A stretch of DNA of 64,000 nt from Capitella teleta (lineage: Eukaryota > Annelida > Polychaeta > Capitellidae). The position numbers were made by a program, and so were the translations under genes. Shown here piece by piece: positions 1 through 12,182 of the stretch. A model generated the notes under the pieces. It was not told the DNA's origin. It worked only from the letters and a program-made list of their open reading frames with translations, and did not search any database. Every line of letters begins with the position of its first letter. The first letter of the stretch is position 1. The DNA is taken from NCBI GenBank assembly GCA_000328365.1, contig KB305899.1:1-64000 (forward strand). Direction: 5' to 3'.

Positions 1-206
1 CATAGAAACTGCTGTATTAGGCATCTGCAGAGCAATGTGCACTTCAGCTGTGATTATGCAAATGCTTATCCAATGTATTCTGGAAACAATTTAATTTAGA
101 GACCACACCATCAGGAAATGAATTCCAGTCATTACTACTCTCACGCTAGAGGGGTTGCCTCTTCTAGATGTACATATATTGAGCTTCAATAATTTGTTTC
201 AGTATT

Positions 207-214
207 GTATTGAC
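207..214. repeat. Left target-site duplication of the hAT element
   Basis: GTATTGAC is repeated exactly at 1262-1269 on the other side of the element. Confidence 0.85.
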
Positions 215-1261
215 TAGGGCTGGGCGGATATTGCTTTAACACGGATATACGGATAACGGATATCCGTGTTACTAATATCCAACGGATACGGATATGGACA
301 CGGATATTTATGCCCAAACACGGGAGCATGCACCTACATCGTAATGCCCCAGCGCCTGGCACACGCTGTGAGCGGGAAAACCACGCTCTGCCGGTAGCAA
401 TTAAAGACAAGTGACCTTACTACTGCTGTCATCCTTGCTTCTTGTGCATTTCTTTATCAAAACGTTCAGAATAAGTTTCAAGAGACAACGCACATGCAGA
501 CAGCTCGCTTGCCTGTCGATTTCACAGAGGTGAATTCCTTATCAGCGCAGGCTATTTTAAGTATTTTTCCCAAACTTAATTCACGAGTCGCAGACTATAA
601 GCCTAAGACTGAACGACAGTAACGTGCACTTTGTGCTCCAGTGTACACTTTCAATAAACATGATTTGGAAATGTACAAACTTAGTAACTTCATGAGGCGC
701 AAGTCAGTTCATAACTTCATGGCAATTATTGTTCTATAGAAAGTTTTCAATAATTCAAGTCGCAAGATCGCCAAGTAGCGGGCCTAGGCATATGTACTAG
801 TCTGTATTAACTGTTCAATTTCAAACATGGTTCAAGGTCGAGAAAGTGATGAAATTCAGTGCTGTTTGTGGTTCACATGAAAACTGCAATTGACAAAGCT
901 GTCACGTGTAACGGTGTTGAAAAATAGGCACTAAAGGAGATAGTCAACAACGTGTTACATCACTTTTGCTTGATGACTGAAGAGATTCAAGGGCATAGAA
1001 TTGTGTTTATTTAAAACAAATCAGAATTAGCGCATTGTTGACATCGTGTTATCTTGTAATTGACATCGCTCAGCTTCAGTGAGCAGCGTTTGTGTGCGGA
1101 ATGGCTGTGCGCTACGCTCACTGTGCGCTCGAAACAAACACTTAAAATTTACACTATCCGTGTTTAGCTATCCGTGTTGAAACACGGATCACGGATAGTA
1201 CTGAAAACCCCCAATATCCGTGCTGTCACGGATATCGGACACGGATATCCGCCCAGCCCTA
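215..1261. mobile_element. Non-autonomous hAT-type DNA transposon (about 1.05 kb)
   Basis: The ends are inverted copies of TAGGGCTGGGCGGATA. The element is bracketed by perfect 8-bp direct repeats GTATTGAC (207-214 and 1262-1269), which is the target-site duplication length of the hAT superfamily. Inside each end, short ATCCGTGTT/AACACGGAT motifs recur in both orientations (about 240-310 and 1155-1250), as expected of subterminal transposase-binding repeats. No transposase reading frame is visible in the roughly 0.85-kb interior, so it depended on a transposase from elsewhere. The perfect duplications and ends suggest a fairly recent insertion. It lies upstream of the first visible WDR1 exon, probably in intron 1. 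The superfamily is inferred from TIR and TSD; no transposase homology was used. Confidence 0.85.
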
Positions 1262-1269
1262 GTATTGAC
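1262..1269. repeat. Right target-site duplication of the hAT element
   Basis: GTATTGAC is identical to 207-214 and directly abuts the 3' terminal inverted repeat. Confidence 0.85.
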
Positions 1270-1366
1270 CAAAGAATTTTGTAAACCTTGAGATTCCCTC
1301 TTGTAAACAATTTGTGCTCTGCTTCCTTCCATTTCCTTTTGTGAGGATTGTTCACTTTTATTTCAG

Positions 1367-4300
1367 AGGCAACGTACGCCAGCTTGCCGCGTACCAAGCG
1401 TGGCATGCCAATAGTGCTGGGAGGCGACCCAAAGGGTAAGAACGTGCTCTACACCAACGGCAACAGCGTCATCATTCGCTCAGTTGAGGTGAGGTCTTTG
1501 GTGATGTTCGATTGACTGAAATGTGATTGTTTTTTTTCCCACAGAACCCATCAGAGGCCGATGTGTACACACAGCATGCTGTGGCCACAACCGTGGCCAA
1601 GTATTCTCCGAGCGGATTCTATATTGCATCTGGAGGTAGGCCACATTCTTAGATCCACTTTCTCCTTCCTGATTGATTGCCAACTTCAACTGCTGAGTCA
1701 CTTTGTTTGTGCTGTTGCATAATTCTTTTAAACTAGGGTCAGTTATCCGTTGAATTGTGGGGGTGGCTGTTCTATCCATATTTAGCAGGGATAGTTCATT
1801 CGAACAATTGATAACAAAAAGTGTTAATTTCAAGCATTAGTCATCCTGCATGCAAGGGTTTCAGTTCAGCCTTGTCAAATTCATCTTGAATGATTTTTGT
1901 TACATCTTGATTCTTGAGTGACAAAATAGAGCTCTGATATTAGTGAGTAAATCACAGTGATTTATTGTGCATTTTAGTGATCTTTTAAGGGCAGTTCTAT
2001 TGAATGACTAGTGTTGTTCATATTTGCCTGATACACCTTTGTGTTTTGGCATTATATATATATGTACTATTTGTGACCGATATCTCTTTAAAATAAAATA
2101 AACCAAACCATATTTGCCTCACTTGTTTAAATTGAGAACATCTGTGTGCTTCTTGATTTTTGAGGAAATATAAAAGCTTCTTGATTTGCTTTTTCTGATA
2201 CCTTTCCTTCAAAAGACTTATTCCGAGTGAACGATTGCAGATGTTTCTGGTAAAGTTCGCATTTGGGACACTACTCAGAAAGAGCACATCCTGAAGAACG
2301 AATTCCGTCCGCTGAGTGGTGCCATCAAAGACATCGCTTGGACCAGTGACAACCAGAGAATGTGTGTGGTTGGCGAGGGGCGTGAGAAGTGAGTGCACAT
2401 CCCAAAATATCATCTCACTTTTCACTGCTCTGAATCTCTTAGATTTGGCGCAGTCTTCAACGCAGAAACAGGCGCGTCTGTTGGAGAGATCATGGGTCAC
2501 AGTCAGTCCATTAACTCCTGTGATTTCCGCCCGCAGAGACCTTTCCGTTTGGTCACTGCCAGCGAAGACAGTTCCCTGGCCTTCTTCGAGGGACCTCCAT
2601 TCAAATTCCAGAAGACCATGAACGTAAGAATTTATTCCAAATTTTGCTGCTTTCTTTATATTATTCAGAATTTAGTTATCATCTACCCACATTTTGATAT
2701 CCTCTGTTCTTAGGATCATTCGAAATTTGTGAACGTCGTTCGCTATGCCCCCAATGGCGAAGTCTTCATCTCAGGAGGCTCTGACGGAAAGGTATGAGTT
2801 AATGCTGTGATTACGTACGTGTGTGACAACCTTCCTTTTCCCTCAGGCGTTTGTGTTTGATGGAAAAACAGGAGACAAGCAGAGTGAACTGGGTTCCCCT
2901 GCCCACAAGGGAGGAATATACGCTGTGAGTTATTCTACAACCTGTTGCCTAATTGCTCCATTGTGATGCGTCATGCTAATTGATGGTGTTCCAATGGTGT
3001 TCCATTGGCACGAACCATTGTTCAAAACGGACCTAAGAGTGCGTCAAGGAGGTCACAATGACATTTCAGTGAACGATGGGCAGGGTTTTTGAATTTCTAT
3101 GCTCTTCTTTGTATATGATGTCTGTATCTGTTATCCTATTAGCAGAGATCTAGTGTTATTTTCACTCTCTGTTTCTCCTGTTGCGTTCGGTCACATGGTC
3201 TTATACAGATCTGTATTTGAGCATGAGGTGCGAAGATATGGGCGAAGAATTCTCATAATTTTTGCCGATTATAGTTCGTCAGCATGAACGGAGAATGTCG
3301 ACCATGTTATGGGTAAAATACCTTCATGAAATCGGTTTGGCCGCTTAACCCCTCAGTTTTAGCTAATCCAACACAAACTTTATTCAGAGCTAAACTGCGT
3401 TCATGAAATTGGGCCATGGTATATAGGTATGGACTAGCTTATTTTTATTCCAAATATGTGATCTGCTCCTTGTACACACTACACAATGCAATGAACTTTA
3501 ACATTGAATACCATTACCAGTTTTATGAGTCAAATTTAAATATGTAATTTGACTAATTTACATCTTGTTATGAATTGATCTGCTTCTTTAGTTAATTGAC
3601 GCATGACATTTCAGGAGAGATGTTGTGTCTATATAGCTCATCTCGATATCTATGCCAGAATATGTCATAATATACTCTGTTTATGGTAGATCTTATTTGG
3701 TAGATCTTATTTGCTTTATGGTAGATCTTATTATTTTTTTATATCTTTTTGGCTCTCATCAAACTAGAATCATAACGCATTCCATGGAAGAGAAAATTCA
3801 ACTTCCTACTTTCTAATCAATTGTCAGTTATTTTTTGTACGTGAAGGGGATCCCTTCACTTTGGTCAGTATTGAAAATATTTGTTTTACTGCTGAATTAG
3901 GAATCCTAATAGGAATCCTAATTCAGCAGTAAAACAAATTTTTAAAACCTCTATAATTTATGAAACAAACCATCCTAAATTCCATTGTGATGTTCCCACC
4001 AGAGATGCTTTGTGCAATTTTCTGGATTGTCCTGTTTTTGTTTTTGTTCTCGTCGTGTCGACTTAATCCATTTCCCCACACAGTACACGCAAAGAGCATT
4101 ACACTTTCAATGGTAGCGTAGTAGAACAGTTCCTGCAGTTTCGGGTTTACTTAATTTATCGAAGGCAACACATAGCATACGTAATTACGTTTCACTGCAA
4201 AATGTATAATGTTTCATAATACTTAATTTCATCTTTGATTGTATACCAGAGTGATGTAACCATGCATGATGCAACACTTCCGTTATTATAGGTTATATGT

Positions 4301-7300
4301 TACAGATCCGCTTTTTCATGGAGATAAACCATAGCCGCTATCATGATAGCCTCCTCCGCATTGTCCCTGGCTGAGCGTAATAGCGTATGCAGATATCGCC
4401 AACATTCCCATAATTATATGGAAAACAATCTCTCTCGGAAGATGCCGAGTTCGCTGGAAATGATGGAAGTAACACATCTATTTAAGTCTTAAGACTATGC
4501 CACTCTCCCATTCAACGTTAAACGTGATTGTTGTGACATTTGTGACATCAATATATTCGTCCTTTTGCATTGTATGCGGTTAATTCTGCTTCTGACAGCA
4601 GAATGAATGCGTTGACAGATTGATGGCTTTGTATTGAGTTACCGGTATCTGTTAATGTGCGGATTTTCTATTCTGAGAGATAAATGAGTATTATACCAAT
4701 TGCGCCTGTACTAACGCAGAGTAATTGAAGATAATCGCATTGTAAAGAAATATGTTTGACCTAATTAAGGCTAGTGGGAACATTCTCTGATGTATTATTA
4801 TACAAAATAAAGCAATAAACGCATTTAGTATTAATGTTGTATTCGGAGCAATGCAATGTTCATTATCATGAATAAAATGCACTCAGTTGATGTAACAACA
4901 TTCATTGTGGGCAAATTAAAAAATTTCTAAAAATTTTAAATATTAAACAAACTTAATGCTCTCAATGATAAAATGTAACGCATTGGTCATCTGTTGCATT
5001 TGAAACCACGCCTGCTGAGCTTACAAATCAAAGCATTTCAAAGCGAGCAATGGCTGATGATTCGTAAGCTCAAGTCACTGGTTCCGTCTTCTCTGAGCTG
5101 AATTGCAGCCCCCAAGTGAGGGACAATGCCTCAAAGCAGTCAAAAGGAACTGCTTTGAAACATTACTCCTCACTCGAGTGCGCCTATCGCGCCTCTGTAG
5201 AGGTCATAACGCTCTATGGCGTAGAAGCAGCAGAAGCAGGGATGCATCATCCTGACTAGGCCTGATCATAACGCACCGTAGCCATGGTGATGCACCTCTG
5301 TCGCTGAAGCTGACGGTCAGTTCTCGATTTCCATCATTTCTGTGGTAGAAGAAAACGGGAATGTAAAAATGATTGGGGCTGAGATAATCGGTAATTAATA
5401 TTAGTATGAAATTGATCAACATGCAATTTGAAATCAGCCGAGTGAAATAAAACCGCACGCCCAGCGTTATGATTTTATGACTATAATTATGATTTCGCGC
5501 CAAACTTCTACGCAGCACGTGGCGTCGACGATTGAGGAGCGAGGGTCGACGGAAAGTTTCTCGGCTCTGTTGTTCCGCTGAAAGGAAACACATTGTTTTT
5601 ATGTTCGTCAAAAAAATGACAGTCAGCTCCTGGCTATGGCAATGATTTACCGTCTATTGTGCGTTTGAAGCACTGGGAAAGTTCCGAGGAATTCTCTTAA
5701 TTTCAGTCTTGGTAGCTCTAAAATGTCGCTGTGCATAGACTTCATTGTACGAACACGTGCCTCGCCCGCCAAGAAATTCGAGTGACCCAGAAATTCTCAC
5801 GAGTTCAACTAGGCAATTGTTTCGCGTGCCGAGTGAGCGGTTCTTTCGGCGCCCTGGTCACGAGTGATAAATCGCGCAAACGCAACTAAATGCCGCGTGT
5901 CTTTCGTTCATGTTTATATATGTTTTTTTCTTGTAAACAATCAGCGCGATTCAATGAGAGAACACGCTGTTGCTGCCATATTCATTCTGGACGAGTCCAT
6001 TATGGAATATTTCGTACTTTCGAGGGGGGTTCATTGTACTATTGTACACATTTCTACTTGTATTAATTGTACACGTATTGGCGGTCGCAAACAAGATTGA
6101 CAGACAAGACAGGCACAGATACTGTGTGACACTAAAATAATAGTAGACAACTGGTATACTCGCTATACATGAAATAAATAATTATCGTAATACATTAACG
6201 GATTACTATTTATTAGACATGCGCTCGCAACGCATCTTTTCGAATCTACCAGACATCTCGAATGCAGAATCGCTCAGTATAATACCATTAAACCGAATTT
6301 GACGTCGCATTCTCCCAATGCAAAACACCACACCAGCCGCATTGTTTAGTTTGCAAGATAAAGCTGTTGGCCCAGTATGAAACAGACGACTTTTGTTTAA
6401 TTTGACTCCACTTTTTATTCGTGTTTTGAGAGTTGTGCATTTTGCATCAGTGGAATATGGTGCACGCTGTCATGTCGTTCGTGCTGCGCCAAGGACGCTT
6501 CTGAGCCTTCTATGTGGGAAATACGAATATAATACATTGCAGGATTACCACTCACTAAGTACAATATACGTCAGTAATTTGTATTGTACTGTTTGGTTGA
6601 TTCATGTAATGTTTTGTATAGATTTTACAGTTCTGTTTGACTTACGTATAATATTATTCTTTAGTTTTACCCCCTCGGCCCTTCTATTCCTTTCACCCGA
6701 ATTGAATGTTAAGTACATTTTTCCGTAACGGTTTCATCGTTTCGAATTCTCGCTACTGATGATTTCAGTCATGTACAAGTGTAAATGTATTGAGGTTACA
6801 CTGTATAGAGGGTATTCTAGTTTTAAAAATGAACGATTTAACTGAACTCCTTTGTGATTTGTACTATTAATATACAGATTCTATATGATACATGATCATT
6901 ACATGTTATAGTACTGACACTTGTAGCAAGATATTACCTATGATGTGGACATCATGTATTGTATTAATGTCATTGAAAACTTTGAATCAATGAATGAGTA
7001 CTTCACGACAATTTTGTGGGTTCTTTGCTTTGTCAAAGGTATCAATCCTGATTACAAGTACATATTATACCAGTACTAGGCTACCAGGAGAATGAATCTC
7101 TGGAGATGTAATATGTTACGGCAGTTATAACTTATTTTAATTTATAATAATGTATTAATGGCTGGTACAGGTTTTAGAATCATTACATGTCAGAATACTC
7201 AGTAACATCATGCTGTCTCTTATTTAAATTAGCGGAGTTTTTAAAGCAAAACACGGAATCAGAACATAATAAATATAATAAATGAGGGAAGAATGTCGCC

Positions 7301-10300
7301 ACTTAACTTCGTTTCAAAGCGAATTCTCTGCTGTGCGGTGTACGATTGCAGATGACGGCGACTGGATTCCATCAAAATGAACATTTCGTTGAAAGTTCTG
7401 GGCTTAAAATCCCGCTGCCGTGCAGGCGAACCCATTTCTACTCCTAAGGGATGACAGGTTCAACTGGATACCAAGTACTAATCGTTACTTGAGTCTATTG
7501 TTCAGACTTTACATTGCTTGAGGATGGAGCACATTTAACCGTGAATGTTGGCATGTTCCGAGTACCGAAGGGTTTAGAGAGGAAGGCAGGGGGTCTAGGG
7601 GCAACTTTTGTCTCTGGAAAACTAGTTGTTTTTGCTGGGGTGTTTTGAAGAGTTAATTGCGCATTTATCAGTCACCGAGTGAGTACTAGTACATACATCA
7701 TATGATATTTGTAGAATGCACGATGTATAGGAATGCATATAAATTGGATTAATTTGGAATTAATTTGATATAGGCGCCGCTTATATGTGTGCATAGTCTT
7801 GACTCCTTTGAAATTGACGACGTTCTCTGTTCGTGGCAATCACTAGGCTTTGATATTGAGCAGAGAACTTACACTTCTTGTGCGCTTCATCGAGCAGCGA
7901 GGCGAGTCATTTAAACCTGATGATGAATAAAAATTGATGGCAGCAATCTCCTGAAATAGCATTCCCAGTAACACGTAATCGTGATTATTTTCAACACTAC
8001 AGCACTTTCATGCATGCAGTAATCATAATGTCGCCTGTAATCTCTGTGTGCTTTCATGCATGGATTCTGTATCTAGACGCTTTTTCTCCACCTTGATGGA
8101 GGTCTACTTTGTCAAGCCCTTGTCAATTGGATACAATCAAAGGCGGCGGTTATCGGTATATCACGCCGACCTCAACGAACAGAATCACGTGTTTGCCTGT
8201 CTCATTTGGCAATATGAGTCAGCGCCCCACGGAGGCAAAGCCAACATATTGCAATTCGACATTTCTTGAAATTCTCGCTTCTGTCTCAGAATACCGTGTT
8301 CTGGGCGCAAAGCATTCATTCCACCAGCATGTTGAATGTATTGATGTACAATTATATACATACACATGTACATTCATACGGAACAATGGGAGAGTTCTAA
8401 GTAGTCGGGTAATAAATACATAACAGTGCATTATGATACTCAGTTCCCTGCTGCTGTTCTACGATTGTTTTACTTTGTTGCACTTGCGTCATGCTCAGGG
8501 ACCTCAGCATCTCGCGAAATATTGCTCTCCACGTAAGAGAGAGAGAGAGAGAGAGAAAAAAATGTATTCAATGAAAACCACGTGCGTTCAGCCATGGACA
8601 ATGCTCTCGTTTTGCTAATTGGAAGTGCGGACATCAACGTCAGCAATCAGTAATTATATGCGAATATCAATCTTCAATTATGTTTGAGAGGTACATGCAT
8701 TGTCACTTAAGCCGAAGTTATTTCTGTTAATTTCTTGTTTTCTTTTCAGCTTAGCTTCAGCGCAGACAGTGCCAGATTGTTGACTGTATCAGGCGACAAG
8801 TCAGCCAAAGTATGGGACCTCTCATCCATGTCCCTCATCCAGTAAGAAAACGCGCCACCTGCATAATAATAGTTAATGAATTCAAACCTCAAATTCTGAA
8901 TCCATAAATAAGTTGCGTATATACCGGTATTTGTTTCCTTCCAGAGAGATTGTGATGGGGAAGACTGTGGAGGACATGCTGGTTGGATGTTTGTGGCAGG
9001 GGAACCAGTTCCTCACTGTGTCTCTGTCAGGATTCATCAGTTACTTCGATGCCAGCAACTCTTCTGCTCCCACTCGGGTCACAAAGGTCAGTGACCTCTG
9101 TTTCATGGCTCACACCACAAACAAATATTGGCATGAATTATGGCCCTTTTCCGATTCACTTTATTTGTTTTATTTCCTCTTAAATGCCATTTATTTTCAC
9201 TGCTTCCGACATTTTCACACAAATAGCACATTGTCAATGAACTTCGGTTTCGTCCAGGGCTTTTTTATAGAATTTGTTTTTTTGCAACTTTTGATTTGTT
9301 TCTTTTTTTAAAAGATAAGATTTATGGATGTGTATGGCGCCTCACTTGCGTTTCTTGTTTCAGGGCCACAACAAACCGATCACCGCAATGTCGATCGCTG
9401 ATGACTGTCAGTCGATTGTGACTGGCAGTTCCGATGGTCTCGTCTGTATCTTTCATGCAAATCATAACGCACTTAATGTTATCATAACGCACTTCATCTA
9501 AACGGCACTGAGCTGATCATAACGTAACCATTGTGATATAATTGAGCTGGACGTGTTTGCTCCTTATAAATGCTTCCACGACGACTTCCTTAACGTCACT
9601 GCAGGTCGTTGGAATGGTACCACCGGAGAAAATGACGTCATCCAAGGAAAAGGGCACAGCAACCAGGTCCAGGACATGAGCATAAGCGGAGACTTGGTGG
9701 TCACCTGCGGCATGGACGACATGGTCATGCAGGCGTCGCTCTCCTCTATGCAGTACTCTCAGGGCGTCAAAATGCCATCGCAACCCAGAGGCATTGCTGC
9801 TGCTTCCGGCGGTCTGGTGCTGGTCGCCTGCCAAAAAGAGGTAGGCGCTGAATACGCAGGGATGAAATAATTGTTTGCGGTTGCAGGTGGTTGTGATGAG
9901 GGGCGCCCACATCACCTCCACTCAGCCAATCAGCTATGAAGCTCAGTGCGTTGCTATTCACCCTGGGCTGACGCAAGTGGCTGTTGGAGGATCTGTGAGT
10001 ATTCTGGCCACTCTGCTACTCCCATTGTCTAAACCGCTTTGTTTTAGGATCAGAAAGTGAGGATCTATGAGTTGTCGTCTGATGCTCTGCGTGAGGGTCA
10101 GGAACTCCAACAAACCGGTGCCTTGACCAGCCTCCAGTACTCTCCTGATGGTGCTTACCTTGCCGCAGCAGATTCTAACAGGAAAATAGTCCTCTATGAA
10201 TTGCCTTCGTACACCGTGAGTCCTTATCTGTCGTTAATTAATACTACAACTTATTTTGTAGTGTTGTTACGTTTTTTTTTCATTGTAAATGATGTGTGTG

Positions 10301-10645
10301 GTTCATATTCAGGATTTTTTTTTTCTCAGGCAAAGATCAATTCTGAGTGGGGCTATCACACAGCCAAAGTGAATCACCTTGCCTGGACACCTGACTCCCA
10401 GCATCTGGGCAGTGGAAGTCTGGACACCCAGCTGGTCATCTGGTGGCCTCAGTCCAAGACCAAGTACACCGTGGTCAAAGGTCAGTGACCTGTCTCCTCA
10501 GTGGAGCGCTTAAAACCTTATCTCCCTTTCAGCTGCTCATCCAATGAGCCAAGTTACCCGCGTCGGGTGGCTCAGCGACAACATGCTTGTGTCGAGTGGA
10601 CAAGACAGCTGCCTGAAGCTCTGGGCCGTCACTCACACGCAATAA
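1367..10645 (+). CDS. WDR1: WDR1 / actin-interacting protein 1 (AIP1), 5' exon outside the visible part
   Basis: AIP1 binds cofilin-decorated actin filaments and speeds their disassembly in the cytoplasm; it folds as two seven-bladed WD40 propellers. Fourteen exons were read: 1367-1488, 1545-1635, 2241-2388, 2443-2623, 2714-2791, 2847-2924, 8750-8841, 8945-9086, 9364-9445, 9605-9840, 9887-9994, 10048-10215, 10330-10480 and 10533-10645 (stop TAA). They give 595 residues in one continuous frame; the human protein has 606. Family landmarks are clear: [58 protein letters not shown] and TGENDV. The first exon, with the roughly eight N-terminal residues, was not found and probably lies before the window or upstream of the hAT element. 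Most introns are 46-115 bp, but intron 2925-8749 is 5.8 kb. Assignment is secure; exon ends are by eye. Confidence 0.95.
3685..3732. repeat. Three direct copies of GGTAGATCTTATT
   Basis: The 13-mer occurs at 3685-3697, 3699-3711 and 3720-3732, each copy exact, in the large WDR1 intron. Confidence 0.85.
3879..3939. repeat. Perfect 24-bp inverted repeat with 13-nt loop
   Basis: Positions 3879-3902 and 3916-3939 are perfect reverse complements (arm begins ATTTGTTTTACTGC). They flank a 13-nt loop that itself repeats part of the arm end. A transcript of either strand would fold into a 24-bp perfect stem. No element ends or duplications were recognised around it. Confidence 0.85.
8536..8556. repeat. 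GA dinucleotide microsatellite
   Basis: About ten AG units in the large WDR1 intron, followed by a short A run. Confidence 0.9.
9461..9527. repeat. Three close copies of the dispersed motif ATCATAACGCAC
   Basis: Exact copies at 9461-9472 and 9481-9492 and a variant (ATCATAACGTAA) at 9516-9527 fill much of a 159-bp WDR1 intron (9446-9604). They belong to a motif recurring through the window outside exons (see findings). Confidence 0.8.
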
Positions 10646-11264
10646 TCTCGCATTTATTCATGCAAAACCTGTTAATTTTGTGCTTATCTATTTTTGTCTT
10701 CTTTCAAATTCTATTCAAGGACAGATTTTAAGTTTTGTTTCTATTTTTCTTATTCTGGTGATTTGTCTCAATTTATGCAAAATGATATACTATCTGATTC
10801 AATTAACCAGTAGTTAATGTTTGTTATTTTCAGCAGTTTTGCGTTAATTAATTAGAAGTTAATTATTCTTCAGCACAGTAGCTTCATCCCTTTGAGGAAA
10901 TATTTATTCCATATTCAGGGAGTTGATTATTGTGACAATAATCTGTCAAATGGAATGAATTAAAATTGAGAAATTAGTTACAATGTACTTTGAAATGAAC
11001 TATCCTTTTTCTCTGACTCAATTGCATTATCTTCGATATTCAGTTGGGAAGTTCTTAGTCTTCCACAAAGTTCTTTTACGCATGATAAATAAATTTTCTT
11101 ATTAAAAACTAATTCATGTAAGTCTGCTATTTCACAACAATATTTTATTAATATTATCGTATGTACAAAACACGAGATCATGAAAGATAAAATGAACTGC
11201 CTTCTTCAAGGAAAAAAAAAATGAAAGGGTGAAAATACAGCTATGTACACAGAAATAAGTTAAT
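10646..11264. other. Convergent 3' regions of WDR1 (+) and the CaaX protein gene (-)
   Basis: AT-rich spacer between two stop codons facing each other. Candidate poly(A) signals are AATAAA near 11089 for WDR1 and, on the minus strand, the complement of TTTATT near 11141 for the other gene, so the two 3' UTRs may overlap. No coding signal was seen. Confidence 0.5.
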
Positions 11265-12182
11265 TCATGAAATGACACAGTTCCATTGCATCCAGCCGCC
11301 CTGATCCTCAATAAGAGAACTCTCGATTTCGGAACTTTTCTCTTCTTCCTCTCCTTCGTGCAGGAAAGCAGTGGAGTCGAGAGTCACAGGTTCTTTCACT
11401 CGTTTGCCGCGGCGGATTTCAGACACTGGGGGCGCGCTGTTTAGTCGCTTCTTGGTGGCTGCGATTGGCGTTGATGTCAAAATTGAATCGCCACCTCCGT
11501 TGGGAACTGCCTTACTGGTCACCCGCTTAGTAGATTTCACTGCACTGCTCTCAATCTTGGCTTCTGGGGTTTTGAATTCATCGATATCTTCAGTTTTATG
11601 TAATGAGTTCAGCGTTTCGGTAGGTTCCGGCATGGCAGGTTTCTGCAGTTTGGTTAATTTGATTGTTAACGTTCTGTCTGGACTCATTATAGGTGATTTC
11701 GTTTTGCGGGATTTCCTAGTGGCGACGCTATTTTTAGGAGTAATCTTTTTCACTGGGATCTTCGTTGGAGGTGAATCCTCCTCCTCTTTGATGGCAGTTG
11801 TGGCTCTTCGTCCTCTGGTTGTTGCTTTCTTTGTTGGGCTTCTTCTTGGTAATTGAGAAAGTTTCGGCCTTTTGAAGTTTGGATCGGACACGGTAGAGGC
11901 GACCTTCACGTACATTGAAGACCTTATAAAATGAAGACTGTTTGATATGTTCATTGAGGATTTGCACTGTTACCTTCTGGTCATACGGCGATTCTTGAAT
12001 GGACTGGGTGTCTTTGGGGTTTCATTATCAAAGGCATTCTCAGCTGCTGTCCAGCCAGGGGTCATCGGTGGTTCCATCAGCTCCTCTTTCTGTGTTCGCC
12101 TGGAGCTGCGCTTGGCCACCCTCCCTGAAACAGGCTTCTTGGCTGCTGCTTTTCTTTTCGGTGTCTGCTTTACGGCTGGCAT
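11265..12182 (-). CDS. Unrecognised basic, probably nuclear protein ending in a CaaX box (CVIS)
   Basis: Two coding exons are proposed: 12182-11974 (from ATG, MPAVKQTPKRK) and 11922-11265, joined across a 51-bp GT-AG intron, giving 288 residues. Without splicing the first exon meets a stop at once; intron lengths near 50 bp are normal in this window. The protein is rich in Lys/Arg and Ser/Thr-Pro sites (ETPKTPSPFKNRR, KKITPKNS) and has an acidic patch (HEGEEEEKSSE) before the end. The last residues, WNCVIS, form a C-terminal CaaX motif; Ser in the last place is typical of farnesylation. Basic clusters suggest nuclear targeting. I do not recognise a family. Its neighbour on the other side is the Ki-67 homologue, but a shared role is only inference. 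Confidence 0.65.

Larger units (their letters stand above)
2925..8749 (+). other. Large WDR1 intron, no gene recognised
   Basis: This 5.8-kb AT-rich intron separates the exon ending KGGIYA from the one starting LSFSAD. Its reading frames are short and show no recognisable protein. It holds a perfect hairpin (3879-3939), a triplicated 13-mer (3685-3732), a GA microsatellite (8536-8556) and four copies of the dispersed TCATAACGC motif (3770, 5204, 5266 and, inverted, 5464). Confidence 0.7.

Noticed and set aside
5204-5611. 135-codon minus-strand frame in the WDR1 intron
   Set aside because: No family resemblance, no splice or poly(A) context, composition like random AT-rich sequence.
11371-11856. 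161-codon plus-strand hydrophobic frame
   Set aside because: Antisense of the CaaX protein exon; Lys/Arg codons read backwards give Leu/Phe-rich shadows.
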